Source of the DNA: Planctomycetota bacterium
GTDB lineage: Bacteria; Planctomycetota; Phycisphaerae; Tepidisphaerales; Tepidisphaeraceae
Length of the DNA: 35,369 bases
Reading direction: 5' to 3'
NCBI GenBank assembly: GCA_038746835.1
Contig: JBCDKH010000014.1
Location: 1-35,369, forward strand
A model generated the notes under the pieces. The model did no database searches and was not told where the DNA came from. It saw only the letters and a list, made by a program, of their open reading frames with translations. Of the stretch, positions 23,987 to 32,364 are shown in pieces. A program made the position numbers and the translations under genes. The first letter of the stretch is position 1; every line of letters starts with the position of its first letter.

Positions 23987-25614
23987 TCCGCTTCCGCAAG
24001 TTCGCTGCGACTGTTCAGGACGACCGTCGCCTCGCTCGCGTTGCCAGACGCATCAATTGCGAGAACGGCGACGGCCTCGACCGCGTCGTCATCGAAGTCG
24101 GCGATCACCAGCGTGCGTCGCGTGCCGGGGTGGATGGTGGTCGTCCAGCCGGTGGATTCTCGGAGCACCTGGATGGCCCAGCGGCGGGGCGTCTCGCCGT
24201 CGGGGCGGAGCGTCAGACGCAGGCCCGCGTCGGGCTCAGGCGACGGAAGGAACTGGACGGTCTCGAACTTGTCGCCCAGATCGCTGGCAGGCTGCGTCGT
24301 GGGCCGAGTCGCGCGTGTGGCGGTGTCAGCGGCAAGCGAGACGTCGGGGGCGTCCGGTGCGTCGTCGTCGATCCACGGCATCTCGGGCGGCAGGGCGACT
24401 TCGGTGTAGAGGCGGTCGCGGTACTGCTCGCTCATGCCCTTGATGTTCTGCGTCAGAATCTGGCTCGAGAAGTGGACATGACCAGTGCCGGTCTCGGTGA
24501 GCGCGCTGATAGCGCGGGCGGTCAGCACCTGGCCGATGATCTCGTCGACGGGCCAGTCCTGGAACTTCACGCGGCCGGTGTAGAGGCCGGGGGCGAGGAT
24601 GCGGGCCTCGTCGTTCTGCTGGTGCCACCAAACGAGCAGCTGCGGAAAGCTCTGCGGCACGCGGGCAATCGGCCAGTAGAGCTGCGGCGTCCAGTAGTCG
24701 AGCCACCCTTCCTGCAGCCACTTGCGCGCGTCGGCATAGAGGCGGGCGTATTGGTCGAAGCCCTGGATGCTCGGCGGGTTGCCGGGACGCCAGATGCCGA
24801 AGGGGCTGATGCCGACCTTGACGTGCGGCTTGATGTCCTTGGTCTGCTCGTACATCGCCTCGACGAGGTCGTCGATGGCCTTGCGTCGGAAGTCGCCGAG
24901 GCTGAGCTCGCCGCCGCCTTCGACGTAGGCGTCGTACGCGTGGGTCGGCCAGTCGACGCCGTCGACGGGGTACGGATAAAAGTAGTCGTCGATGTGGACG
25001 CCGTCGAGGTCGTAGCGGGTGACGAGGTCTTCGAAGACGGCCAGCGTCCGCTCGCGGGCGGCCGCCATGGCGGGGTTCATCCAAAGCATCCGCTTTGAGT
25101 CGTTGCCATAGTCGACGACGAGCTCGGGGTCGGTGTTGGCGATGCTGTCGGGCGAGAGCTCGTACGAGCCCTTGTTGGGCTGGACACGGAACGGGTTGAG
25201 CCAGACGTGCAGCTCCAGGCCGCGGGCGTGGGACTCGCGGATCCAGAAGGCCAGCGGGTCGTAGAACGGCTCGGGGGCTTTGCCTTGTTCGCCGGTGAGG
25301 TAGTAGCTCCAGGGCTCCAGGTCGCTCGGATAGAGCGCGTCGGCAGCGGGGCGAACCTGGAAGACGACGGTGTTCAGCCGAAGCTCGGCGGCGAGGTCGA
25401 GAATCGCCCGGGCCTCGGCCTGTTGCTGTGACACCGACAGGTCGCGAGCGCTCGGCCAGTCGATGTTCTCGACGGTCGCAACCCAGACGCCGCGAAGCTC
25501 GCGCGCGAGCTCCGGCGGTTCCGGTAGCTCGTCAGCGTGCGAAGCGGGCGTCGCCAAGGCGACCAACAGCGAGATCAAGCAGACGCGGTAGAGCACGCCG
25601 ACAGCATATTTCAT
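23983..25614 (-). CDS. Secreted GHL10-type glycoside-hydrolase-like protein
   Basis: 543 residues from ATG 25614, which begins a good signal peptide (VLYRVCLISLLVALATPASH, then A before Asp29). The next ~340 residues match the GHL10/DUF187 family of TIM-barrel proteins: RGVWVATVENIDWPS at the start, LNTVVFQVRPAADALYPS, LELHVWLNPFRV, YDLDGVHIDDYFYPYP and VKVGISPFGIWRPGNPPS. The acidic pair in GVHIDDYFYP is the likely functional site. Relatives (YngK/YddW-like) are thought to act on peptidoglycan or other glycans, but biochemical proof is limited. A C-terminal beta domain (about 450-540) looks fn3-like. The upstream queE is on the same strand with a 26-nt gap, so co-transcription is possible. 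Confidence 0.9.
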   Translation of the reverse strand: MKYAVGVLYRVCLISLLVALATPASHADELPEPPELARELRGVWVATVENIDWPSARDLSVSQQQAEARAILDLAAELRLNTVVFQVRPAADALYPSDLEPWSYYLTGEQGKAPEPFYDPLAFWIRESHARGLELHVWLNPFRVQPNKGSYELSPDSIANTDPELVVDYGNDSKRMLWMNPAMAAARERTLAVFEDLVTRYDLDGVHIDDYFYPYPVDGVDWPTHAYDAYVEGGGELSLGDFRRKAIDDLVEAMYEQTKDIKPHVKVGISPFGIWRPGNPPSIQGFDQYARLYADARKWLQEGWLDYWTPQLYWPIARVPQSFPQLLVWWHQQNDEARILAPGLYTGRVKFQDWPVDEIIGQVLTARAISALTETGTGHVHFSSQILTQNIKGMSEQYRDRLYTEVALPPEMPWIDDDAPDAPDVSLAADTATRATRPTTQPASDLGDKFETVQFLPSPEPDAGLRLTLRPDGETPRRWAIQVLRESTGWTTTIHPGTRRTLVIADFDDDAVEAVAVLAIDASGNASEATVVLNSRSELAEAD

Positions 25615-25640
25615 AAGACTCTTTTCGGCACGATCAATCC

Positions 25641-26333
25641 TCACGTGCCACGCGTGTCGCCGTACAGGAACACGTGCAGCCGTGGGCAGAAGCGGTAACC
25701 CGTCGACTTGCACAGCTCTGCCAGCCACCCGGATCGTTGTACGAGCGTTTCGGTGTCTGTCCCTTCCGGCATCAGAAGGACGTCGTCAGGAGCGATGTTT
25801 TCAAGACGATCAACCACGTCACCGAGCTCGTCGACATCGCCGGGCGACGCAACGACGAACTTGACCTGGACGTCGCCGCGTCGTGTTCGAGTGTTCGAGA
25901 TCAGCCCGTTCATCGCCTCGAAATCAAGTCGCTGCCGTTCGTGTGCGTCGGCGAACTGGCTTGCGCTAGGCGTCGAGTTGGCGAGCTTGGGCGAGAGGCT
26001 CAGAAGGTCGATCGCGAGCGGCTTGAAGACCGTGCCGGCCGTTTCGAGCGTGATGTGGCGGCCGTCGGACGTGAGACGGTCGCAGAGTTCCTCTGCGTCC
26101 GGCTGGATGACGGGCTCGCCGCCGGTGAAGACGACGTGCTTTCGGTCGACCTCGCCGACCCATGAGACCAGCTCGTCCACCGACTGCTGGCCGCCTTCGG
26201 GTTTCCAGCTCGCGTAGTGCGTGTCGCACCACGAACACCGCAGGTTGCAGCCGCTGGCGCGGATGAACGCACTGGGCACGCCGGTCAGTTTCCCTTCGCC
26301 CTGGATGCTGTCGAAGCGCTCGGCGATCCGCAC
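25641..26333 (-). CDS. queE: 7-carboxy-7-deazaguanine synthase (radical SAM)
   Basis: 230 residues from GTG 26333 (RIAERFDSIQGEG), the position where QueE proteins normally begin; the frame stays open far upstream but overlaps the divergent gene. It converts 6-carboxytetrahydropterin to 7-carboxy-7-deazaguanine on the path to preQ0, queuosine and 7-deazaguanine DNA modifications. The motif CNLRCSWC (Cys29, Cys33, Cys36) binds the 4Fe-4S cluster; the CxxxCxxC spacing is standard. FTGGEPVIQ is the SAM-binding GGE motif. No queC, queD or queF gene lies nearby, so the pathway is scattered. It is divergent from the TonB-like gene, with 35 nt between starts. Confidence 0.93.
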   Translation of the reverse strand: MRIAERFDSIQGEGKLTGVPSAFIRASGCNLRCSWCDTHYASWKPEGGQQSVDELVSWVGEVDRKHVVFTGGEPVIQPDAEELCDRLTSDGRHITLETAGTVFKPLAIDLLSLSPKLANSTPSASQFADAHERQRLDFEAMNGLISNTRTRRGDVQVKFVVASPGDVDELGDVVDRLENIAPDDVLLMPEGTDTETLVQRSGWLAELCKSTGYRFCPRLHVFLYGDTRGT

Positions 26334-26368
26334 GCAGCAGCGTACGACGGGCCGATTCTCCGATAGAG

Positions 26369-27172
26369 TTGGGTGTGCGGATTGCCCGACGCGGGACACG
26401 CTCAATCGGCGGGGCGATAGTGGCCTCGGTGGTCCTTCACGCGTCGCTGATCGCAGCCGGCCTCTACCACGTGGGGTGGAGCCCAGGCGATGGGCTCGAT
26501 CTCGCGGTTGTTCAGCAGACCCTGCCGGACAACGCGCTCGGCACGCCGGGGCAGGGCGAGGCGTTCCTCGAAAAGCAGGGCGAGCTTCCCGAGCTGGCAT
26601 CACGGCTCGGCCGACAGCAGCCGAGATTGCTCGATTCGCCCGCCTCGCCACCGTCGCAAGCTGCGGCGGCCGAGTCGGTGGCAGAGGCGCTGGAGACGCC
26701 CGCGACACCGGAAGGGCTCCGAGGCCCGCTCTCGTCAGACGCGGCGAGCCTCGCCTTCGCCGACGAGGCCGCCAGTCCGACGGAAGACGAGTCGGCCGAT
26801 GCCGAACCGTCGCAGCCGTCTCCGCCGATGACCGCGGGACCGTCGACTGACCGCGAGTCGCCCGCCGTCTCACCGCGACCGGTGCCGGTCATCGACATCC
26901 GGACCGGTGCGGTCATCAGCGGCGGAAAACTCGACTTCAAGCCGCGCCTGCTCAGAGCCGGCCTGAGCGCGTATGCGGACCGCGTGTCGGGGCGAACGAT
27001 GCGGCTGCAACTGGAAATCGACCGCACGGGTCGGCCGAACATCGTGATGATCCTGCGGGCATCGGGAAGTCGCTCAGTGGATGCGCTCGTGGAACGGTCG
27101 CTCTTCGAGTGGTGGTTCAACCCGGATCAGCAGGCCTCGGGCGAGCCATTCGTGATCGACCTGCGGCTGTAA
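26369..27172 (+). CDS. TonB-like energy-transducer protein
   Basis: 267 residues from TTG 26369 (GTG 26375 possible). One N-terminal membrane helix (about 13-33, GGAIVASVVLHASLIAAGLY) with the TonB-typical polar H. A long Pro/Ala/Glu-rich periplasmic linker spans about 60-180. A C-terminal domain of ~75 residues ends the protein: GRTMRLQLEIDRTGRPNIVM, ILRASGSRSVDALVERSLFE and WWFNP, following the TonB C-terminal pattern. It would pass energy from an ExbB/ExbD complex to an outer-membrane transporter, but neither ExbBD nor a TonB-dependent receptor is in the window. The end overlaps the convergent ABC ATPase gene by 46 nt. Confidence 0.78.
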   Translation: MGVRIARRGTRSIGGAIVASVVLHASLIAAGLYHVGWSPGDGLDLAVVQQTLPDNALGTPGQGEAFLEKQGELPELASRLGRQQPRLLDSPASPPSQAAAAESVAEALETPATPEGLRGPLSSDAASLAFADEAASPTEDESADAEPSQPSPPMTAGPSTDRESPAVSPRPVPVIDIRTGAVISGGKLDFKPRLLRAGLSAYADRVSGRTMRLQLEIDRTGRPNIVMILRASGSRSVDALVERSLFEWWFNPDQQASGEPFVIDLRL

Positions 27173-28179
27173 ACGTCGCTGCTGAGTCCGCGACCGGTGA
27201 GCGTCATGAAGACGTCGTCGAGCGTCGCGGCAGAGACGCTACACTCGCGCATCGGCGGAAGGTCGTCGCTGGCCATCAGGCTCGACAGCACGGTCTGGCC
27301 ATCCGGCACACGCAGCGTCAGAGCACCGTCGCCATTGGTCACGTTGCCGTGCGGACGGAGGCATTCGGCAAGGTCGTCGAGCATTGCCGGATCGCGCGGG
27401 GCGAGCCGAACGACGTCGCCGGTCGCACGCTGTCGAAGGGCATCGGGCGTGTCGTCCGCGACGATCCGGCCAGCGTCGATCAGCACAATCCGGTCCGCGT
27501 CAGCCGCGTCGGCGGCGAGATCGTCGAGCAGGTGCGTGCTGACGACAACGGTCATCGGTCGCCCGGACGACTCGCGCAAATGACGAACGAGTTTCCAGAC
27601 GTCACGCCTGGCTCCGGGATCGAGGCCGACGGTCGGTTCGTCCATCAATAGAACATCGGGTTCAGCCAGGAGGCTGCGTGCGATTTCCAGTCGACGCCGC
27701 ATGCCGCCGCTGAGCGTTTTGACGACGTCGGCTCCGCGATCGGCAAGGGCGACACGCTCCAACCAAGCGTCCGCGGCAGCGTTTGCATCGCGTCGGTCGA
27801 TACCGGCCAGACGTGCGTGGTACGCGAGGTTCTCCCGGGCGGTCAGTTCTTTGTCGAGGGCCGGGTTCTGGAAGACGACGCCGAGCTTTGACCGCACGGC
27901 ATCGCGATCAGTGTGCACGTCGAACCCGAGCACCGCGGCCGTGCCCGACGTCGGCGGCAAGAGCGTGGCGAGAACGCGAAAGAGCGTCGTCTTCCCGCCG
28001 CCATTGGGTCCGACGAGCGCGAGGGTTTGGCCGACGTCGCACGCGAACGACACGTCGTCGACCGCAGGCGTCTCGCGGCCGGCGTAGCGGCAGGTCAGGT
28101 GTCGGACGTCGACGGCGGTGGCGTTCAACGCGTGGAGCCTACGCGGCGCTACTTCGCGGCCTTCGCCACGAGTCGCCAC
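27127..28179 (-). CDS. ABC transporter ATPase, DrrA-like
   Basis: Up to 350 residues. Walker A GPNGGGKTT (57-65), signature LSGGM (156-160), Walker B VLLMDEP (176-182) and the H-loop STHLLDD are all intact. A C-terminal extension of ~100 residues (LMASDDLPPMRECSVSAATL, DDVFMTLTGRGL) matches the DrrA/NatA-type ATPases that serve ABC-2 exporters. The start is uncertain: GTG 28179 overlaps the upstream gene by 31 nt, while TTG 28128 would leave a 20-nt gap. No permease follows on this strand; the gene ends by overlapping the TonB-like gene. It may serve a permease encoded elsewhere. Confidence 0.9.
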   Translation of the reverse strand: MATRGEGREVAPRRLHALNATAVDVRHLTCRYAGRETPAVDDVSFACDVGQTLALVGPNGGGKTTLFRVLATLLPPTSGTAAVLGFDVHTDRDAVRSKLGVVFQNPALDKELTARENLAYHARLAGIDRRDANAAADAWLERVALADRGADVVKTLSGGMRRRLEIARSLLAEPDVLLMDEPTVGLDPGARRDVWKLVRHLRESSGRPMTVVVSTHLLDDLAADAADADRIVLIDAGRIVADDTPDALRQRATGDVVRLAPRDPAMLDDLAECLRPHGNVTNGDGALTLRVPDGQTVLSSLMASDDLPPMRECSVSAATLDDVFMTLTGRGLSSDVYSRRSITNGSPEAC

Positions 28180-29003
28180 AGCGCGTGTGGCGACATCGAC
28201 GGCTCGCGTCGCTGGACACGCTCTGCGTTGAACGCGTCGCGCAACGTCTCGAAGTCCTCGCTGTACGGCAACCGATCGCGCCGGCCGATCTTGCCGTCGA
28301 AGAGCTTGTCGATGAGCGAGCGTATCAGCTCGCTCGCCCGATCATCCACGGGCGAAGCGTCGCGTGCGGCACCGAGGCGTGGAAGCTGCCCGCGCTTGCG
28401 GAGCGACAGCAGGTGACGCCACGTCTCGCGACGGTCCGGCTGTGGCCCGGCAAACTCGGCGGCGTAGGCGGTGTGGATCGTCTCGAACTGAGGCGTGTAC
28501 GGCAGGTCGTCTGCTGTCCGGCCAGCCTTTTTGTAGAGCTTGGCGAGTAACTCACGCCTGGGCGATAGCGACGCTGCCACGCCGGGAAAGAGTGCGTCCG
28601 GCGTCGCGGCGGTCTCGACCTGTCGGTCGTCGTCGGTCTCGAGGCTGCGGTCGATGAGCAGCAGCACCGTGCCGAACGGATCGCGGCAGGTCGCCTTGTA
28701 GCCGCGAGCCACTCGCGATGGCAGACTCATGAACGTCAGCCGAAGCTCGTTGCGTCTGTTGTGCAACGCCCGCACGTCGTCGACGAGCAGGAAGACGCCT
28801 TCGCCCGGAAGGTCGTCGTCATCGTGGAGCAGAATCTCCCGGCCGTCCGGCAGGCGAAACGTGGCGAAAGTGCCGCCTTCGCGTCGAAGCTCCAGACCCA
28901 GCGTGTCGCGGTAGTAGCGGACGGCCGCGGGGAAGTTGGCGACGCGGAGCACCAGCCGATCGATGCCGGCGAGCAGCGGAGTTGTCCCGTCGACCTCGGC
29001 CAC
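28149..29003 (-). CDS. Glyoxalase-fold (VOC) protein fused to a duplicated C-terminal domain
   Basis: 284 residues from GTG 29003, 16 nt after the preceding stop; the longer frame to 29099 overlaps that gene. Residues 13-120 form a VOC domain (GIDRLVLRVANFPAAVRYYR, DTLGLELRRE, DPFGTVLLLIDR). Residues 151-208 and 226-284 are two copies of a ~58-residue helical unit: LLAKLYKKAGRTADDLPYT...FETIHTAY...WRHLLSLRKRG against LIDKLFDGKIGRRDRLPYS...FETLRDAF...WRLVAKAAK. I do not recognise the repeated unit. VOC proteins bind metals and small substrates; catalytic identity cannot be told. Confidence 0.82.
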   Translation of the reverse strand: MAEVDGTTPLLAGIDRLVLRVANFPAAVRYYRDTLGLELRREGGTFATFRLPDGREILLHDDDDLPGEGVFLLVDDVRALHNRRNELRLTFMSLPSRVARGYKATCRDPFGTVLLLIDRSLETDDDRQVETAATPDALFPGVAASLSPRRELLAKLYKKAGRTADDLPYTPQFETIHTAYAAEFAGPQPDRRETWRHLLSLRKRGQLPRLGAARDASPVDDRASELIRSLIDKLFDGKIGRRDRLPYSEDFETLRDAFNAERVQRREPSMSPHALWRLVAKAAK

Positions 29004-29019
29004 GCCGAAGCGTAGAGCG

Positions 29020-30558
29020 TCACGTGGCCGGCAACGGTTGAGGCGTGTCGTCGACGTCGGGCTCCAACTCGTGCTCCTGCCGTTTTCCAAACCCGCCACG
29101 CAGAACGAAGATGCCGCCGGTGAGGTTCCAGAGGATCTGGACGACGCGAATGCAGAGCGCCAACGCGAACGCCTGGGCGACCGTCGCGCCCTGCGGCTTG
29201 GTCAAAATGACGGCGAAGAACTCCATCACGCCCGCGCCCTGCGGACTCACCGGCATGCTGGCTGACAGCACGATCACCGGAACGCAAACGAAGTAGTACG
29301 GCCAGGGAATCGGCAGCCCCAGCGCCACACCCGCAAGCATCGCGGAGATGATCACCGCACCGTGGACCGGCACCGTTAGCAGTGACGACTCGACCACGCG
29401 CATCGGCTGACTGCGATACGCCTCGGCCACGGTGTACAGCGCATCGAGGCCATCGCGGGCCTTGAGCTTGATCCGGTCGGACAGCCTGTCCGACACCTCA
29501 TCCGGCAGGTCTTCGTACCGCGGGGCCGCCTTGTCCAGGACACGTCCCAGGCCTGTCCGCGTCCGGATCACTTGCCTGGTCGGAGCGCTGCTCAAAATGA
29601 TGCCGACCACGACCGTTGCGATCATCATCACCACGGCAACGGTGGCGACACGCACACACGCGATCGCGACCGGAGACGACTTGTCGTCGGTCATCGCATA
29701 CTGGATCGTGGCCGCCGTGCCGCCGATGGCGACGAGGACCAGAAGCCCGATCAGCCGATCGACGAACACACTCATCCACGCCGCCGCCTTGTAGCCGGGG
29801 CGGGCATATCGGCCTGCGTAGAAGGCTTTGACGAAGTCGCCGCCCGTGCTGCCGAGCATGAACGAGTTGTAGAACAACCCGACCATGTTGAGCACGAACG
29901 CCTTGCGCAGCGGCATCTCGATACCGAGCGGCGACATCAAGCGCCACCACCTCAAGCCCGTAAAAATCAGCGTCGCCGGGAAGACTGCGATTGCCGCGAC
30001 GAGCAGCGACGGGTCGGCCCCGCGCACCATGTTTGCAAGCCCCGTCCGCACCAGCGGCTGAGGCGGTTGCGGTGTGTACCGAAAGCCCTGCGACGCGTCG
30101 TGTTCGACGACGCGGTAGCCGTCGCCCGATTCGGGCGTGAAGTAATAGATGGTTGTCGCGTACTCGTCGCCGCTGGCGTCTTTTGTCAGCCGCATCGCGG
30201 CGAGTTCGAAGCTGCCGCTGACGAGGTCCACGCCTTTGGCGTCGGGTCCGTTGAGGAGCCGATCGACCGAGACGCGCTCAGGTTCGCCGGTCTCGTACGA
30301 AGCGACGACCACCTCGTCGTCGACCGCAGGATCGAAGGGCTCTTCGACGGCGAGGTCGTAGACCGCGATCTCGTCGCCCTCGCCCTGGAGGACGTAGACG
30401 CGATCGCGGATCGTCAGCTGACTCAAGACCCACGCGATGCCGACGATGGCGATGGTCCATCGGGCGATGAAGGCCAGCCAACTTCGCTTGCCGCCCGAAT
30501 CGACCGGTGGCACATCAAGCGTGTCGGGCGTCGGAGGCTTCGGCGGCAAATCTCCCAT
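29020..30558 (-). CDS. LPG-synthase-TM-type multi-spanning membrane protein
   Basis: 512 residues. One N-terminal membrane helix (about 29-46) is followed by an extracytoplasmic insert of ~130 residues, then several helices (FPATLIFTGLRWWRLMSPLG, KAFVLNMVGLFYNSFMLGST, GGDFVKAFYAGRYARPGYKA, SVFVDRLIGLLVLVAIGGTA). The pattern around RWWRL, FYNSFMLGSTGGD, VFVDRLIGL and PQGAGVMEFF matches the lysylphosphatidylglycerol synthase TM family (UPF0104/PF03706), many of which lack the synthase domain and may flip lipids or form part of envelope pathways. The soluble insert near the N-terminus is unusual for the family. It stands in a minus-strand run with ABC and secreted-protein genes. The start ATG has no clear ribosome site. 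Confidence 0.88.
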   Translation of the reverse strand: MGDLPPKPPTPDTLDVPPVDSGGKRSWLAFIARWTIAIVGIAWVLSQLTIRDRVYVLQGEGDEIAVYDLAVEEPFDPAVDDEVVVASYETGEPERVSVDRLLNGPDAKGVDLVSGSFELAAMRLTKDASGDEYATTIYYFTPESGDGYRVVEHDASQGFRYTPQPPQPLVRTGLANMVRGADPSLLVAAIAVFPATLIFTGLRWWRLMSPLGIEMPLRKAFVLNMVGLFYNSFMLGSTGGDFVKAFYAGRYARPGYKAAAWMSVFVDRLIGLLVLVAIGGTAATIQYAMTDDKSSPVAIACVRVATVAVVMMIATVVVGIILSSAPTRQVIRTRTGLGRVLDKAAPRYEDLPDEVSDRLSDRIKLKARDGLDALYTVAEAYRSQPMRVVESSLLTVPVHGAVIISAMLAGVALGLPIPWPYYFVCVPVIVLSASMPVSPQGAGVMEFFAVILTKPQGATVAQAFALALCIRVVQILWNLTGGIFVLRGGFGKRQEHELEPDVDDTPQPLPAT

Positions 30559-30636
30559 GAGCGACGGACACTGGCGTGTGCCTCACACCGTATCGCCTTC
30601 TTCGGCCACACATCGAGTCACGCGAGCCCGTCGCGA

Positions 30637-32364
30637 TTACCGGACTTGGCCGAGCAGCTCCCGCAGGATTCCGATGCGAACCGCGAGCCGCGTCCGGATG
30701 CCGTCGAACTCGTCCATTACACGCTCGCCAGCGAAGCGACCCGTGCCGCGACTCTGGTTGCGCAGCTCCTGCTGAGCCAGATAGACTGCATCCTGCTGCT
30801 CACGCGGAAGGCCGGACAGGTCAGTGTTGACGACACCCGCGGGCAGGACGAGCGGGTCGACGTGGAACCGCATCACATATCGCAAGGCGTCAGCGTCGGC
30901 TTTCAGGTAGGCGTCGAGCAGCGACCGGAGCGTGACGGCGTCCATCGTCTCGTCGCCGAGCGCGAGGCGGGCATAGGCGATGTCGGCCTCCAGGATCACC
31001 TGGTTCAGCTGCAGCCTGTCGATCGTGGACGTGAAAAAGCCGCGGGCCTCGGGGTGCAGTTCGAGGTGCCTCACGAAGCGATCGGCCGCCGGTACGGCGA
31101 GTTCGAGGCTTCGCTCGTACATCGTCACCGCTCGCCGCAGCAGCGCCGGATAAGGCACGGCCTGCCCGGGTCGGTAGCCGGCGGAGAGTCGTTCGATGAG
31201 TGCCTGCTCACGCCCGTCCACACTGCGGGCCGGGGCCTCCAGACCCAGAGCCTCCGCCTCGAGCTGTCGCCCCTGCTCGTAGGTGGACAGCGACCAGTCG
31301 CGGAGGTTCCGCCCCGGTTGGATTCGGATGTAGGGAATCGAGTGCTGAATGTGCCGCTGGCCGGCGTGCTCCTGGAGGACGTACGCCCGCATCGCATGCT
31401 CAAACGCCAACGCGTGTGGGCCGAGACCTTCGGGGAAGGGGCCGTAGGCGTCCACGAACTGAATCTGACTGCCGTCGAGGTACTCGCCCGACGAGAGGCC
31501 TTCAGGGGCGTCGCGGGTCGGCTCGGTGAGCGACGGCTGGATGCGTCCTTCGGCATCGAGCATCGGCTCCAGACGTGCCAGTCGCAGCGTCGCAGCGTCG
31601 GCGGCACGCGGGTCGAACGGCTCGACCACCAGCAGCGGGCTGTCCGGGTCGGCCTCGATCAGACGAGCGACTTCCAGATCGAGCACCGTCGTCCTCGTCG
31701 ACGCTTCGGCTGGCGTGCGCAGGACCAACTCGCGCGGCGAGATGCCAGCACGGAAGGCCGCCTGCTGGAACGCCTCCTGCTCCGCTGCCGGCAGGACGAC
31801 GCGTGCTCGGGTCCGTTCGGCACGCGTCTCATCGCGAACTCGACGCTCGAAGAAGGCCCGCTCGTCGGCGGCGCCGAGCTTGTTTGAGAAGACCTGCCCG
31901 ATCTGCGTCTCGATGTCGATGTTGCTAGGCCGATCCGCGATCACACGCCGGCCGTAGTCGATGCCGTCGAGGATGGCGGCGTAGCGGGCTCCGGGCGAGA
32001 CCAGCTCCGCAGAGAGATTGATCGCCTTGTTGTAGATCTGCTGGATGTGAACGCTGTCGAACTGCGGCTGCAGCAGTCGGATCAGTTCGATCTTCGTGTC
32101 CAGGCCGCCCAGCAGCTGCTCGCCGCCGGCGCTGCTGCCGCGCTGCTCTTCGGTGCTGGTCCAGAGCGCCATGACCAGCGGCCCACGCAGTCCGCCAAGG
32201 ACGAGACCGAGCGCCGCGCTGTCAAGCTTCGCAAGGCCAGACGTGCCGGCGTTCCCGACATTCTCCGGCGTCAAGCCGTCGCGAACACCCTGAGCGGCGA
32301 CCCGCAGCATGCCTGACAGCACGAGCATGACCACCGCGAGAATGAGCGTCGTCTTCCGACTCAT
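30637..32364 (-). CDS. Large membrane-anchored or secreted helical protein, unknown
   Basis: 575 residues. The ATG at 32364 has a good Shine-Dalgarno (GAGGTGG) and overlaps the permease stop by 4 nt (ATGA), so the genes are coupled. One N-terminal hydrophobic segment (TTLILAVVMLVLSGMLRVAA) serves as anchor or signal. The rest is helical, with TPR-like texture around residues 100-160 (HIQQIYNKAINLSAELVSPG, RYAAILDGIDYGRRVIADRP) and again near 410-520. I recall similar proteins next to ABC genes in planctomycetes, but no family name or function. Coupling to an ABC-2 permease suggests it is the extracytoplasmic partner of that exporter (inference). Confidence 0.8.
   Translation of the reverse strand: MSRKTTLILAVVMLVLSGMLRVAAQGVRDGLTPENVGNAGTSGLAKLDSAALGLVLGGLRGPLVMALWTSTEEQRGSSAGGEQLLGGLDTKIELIRLLQPQFDSVHIQQIYNKAINLSAELVSPGARYAAILDGIDYGRRVIADRPSNIDIETQIGQVFSNKLGAADERAFFERRVRDETRAERTRARVVLPAAEQEAFQQAAFRAGISPRELVLRTPAEASTRTTVLDLEVARLIEADPDSPLLVVEPFDPRAADAATLRLARLEPMLDAEGRIQPSLTEPTRDAPEGLSSGEYLDGSQIQFVDAYGPFPEGLGPHALAFEHAMRAYVLQEHAGQRHIQHSIPYIRIQPGRNLRDWSLSTYEQGRQLEAEALGLEAPARSVDGREQALIERLSAGYRPGQAVPYPALLRRAVTMYERSLELAVPAADRFVRHLELHPEARGFFTSTIDRLQLNQVILEADIAYARLALGDETMDAVTLRSLLDAYLKADADALRYVMRFHVDPLVLPAGVVNTDLSGLPREQQDAVYLAQQELRNQSRGTGRFAGERVMDEFDGIRTRLAVRIGILRELLGQVR

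Noticed and set aside
29572-31887. 771-codon plus-strand open frame
   Set aside because: It runs antisense across two genes with clear membrane and coding signatures and has the Arg/Asp/Val-rich make-up typical of antisense frames in high-G+C DNA.
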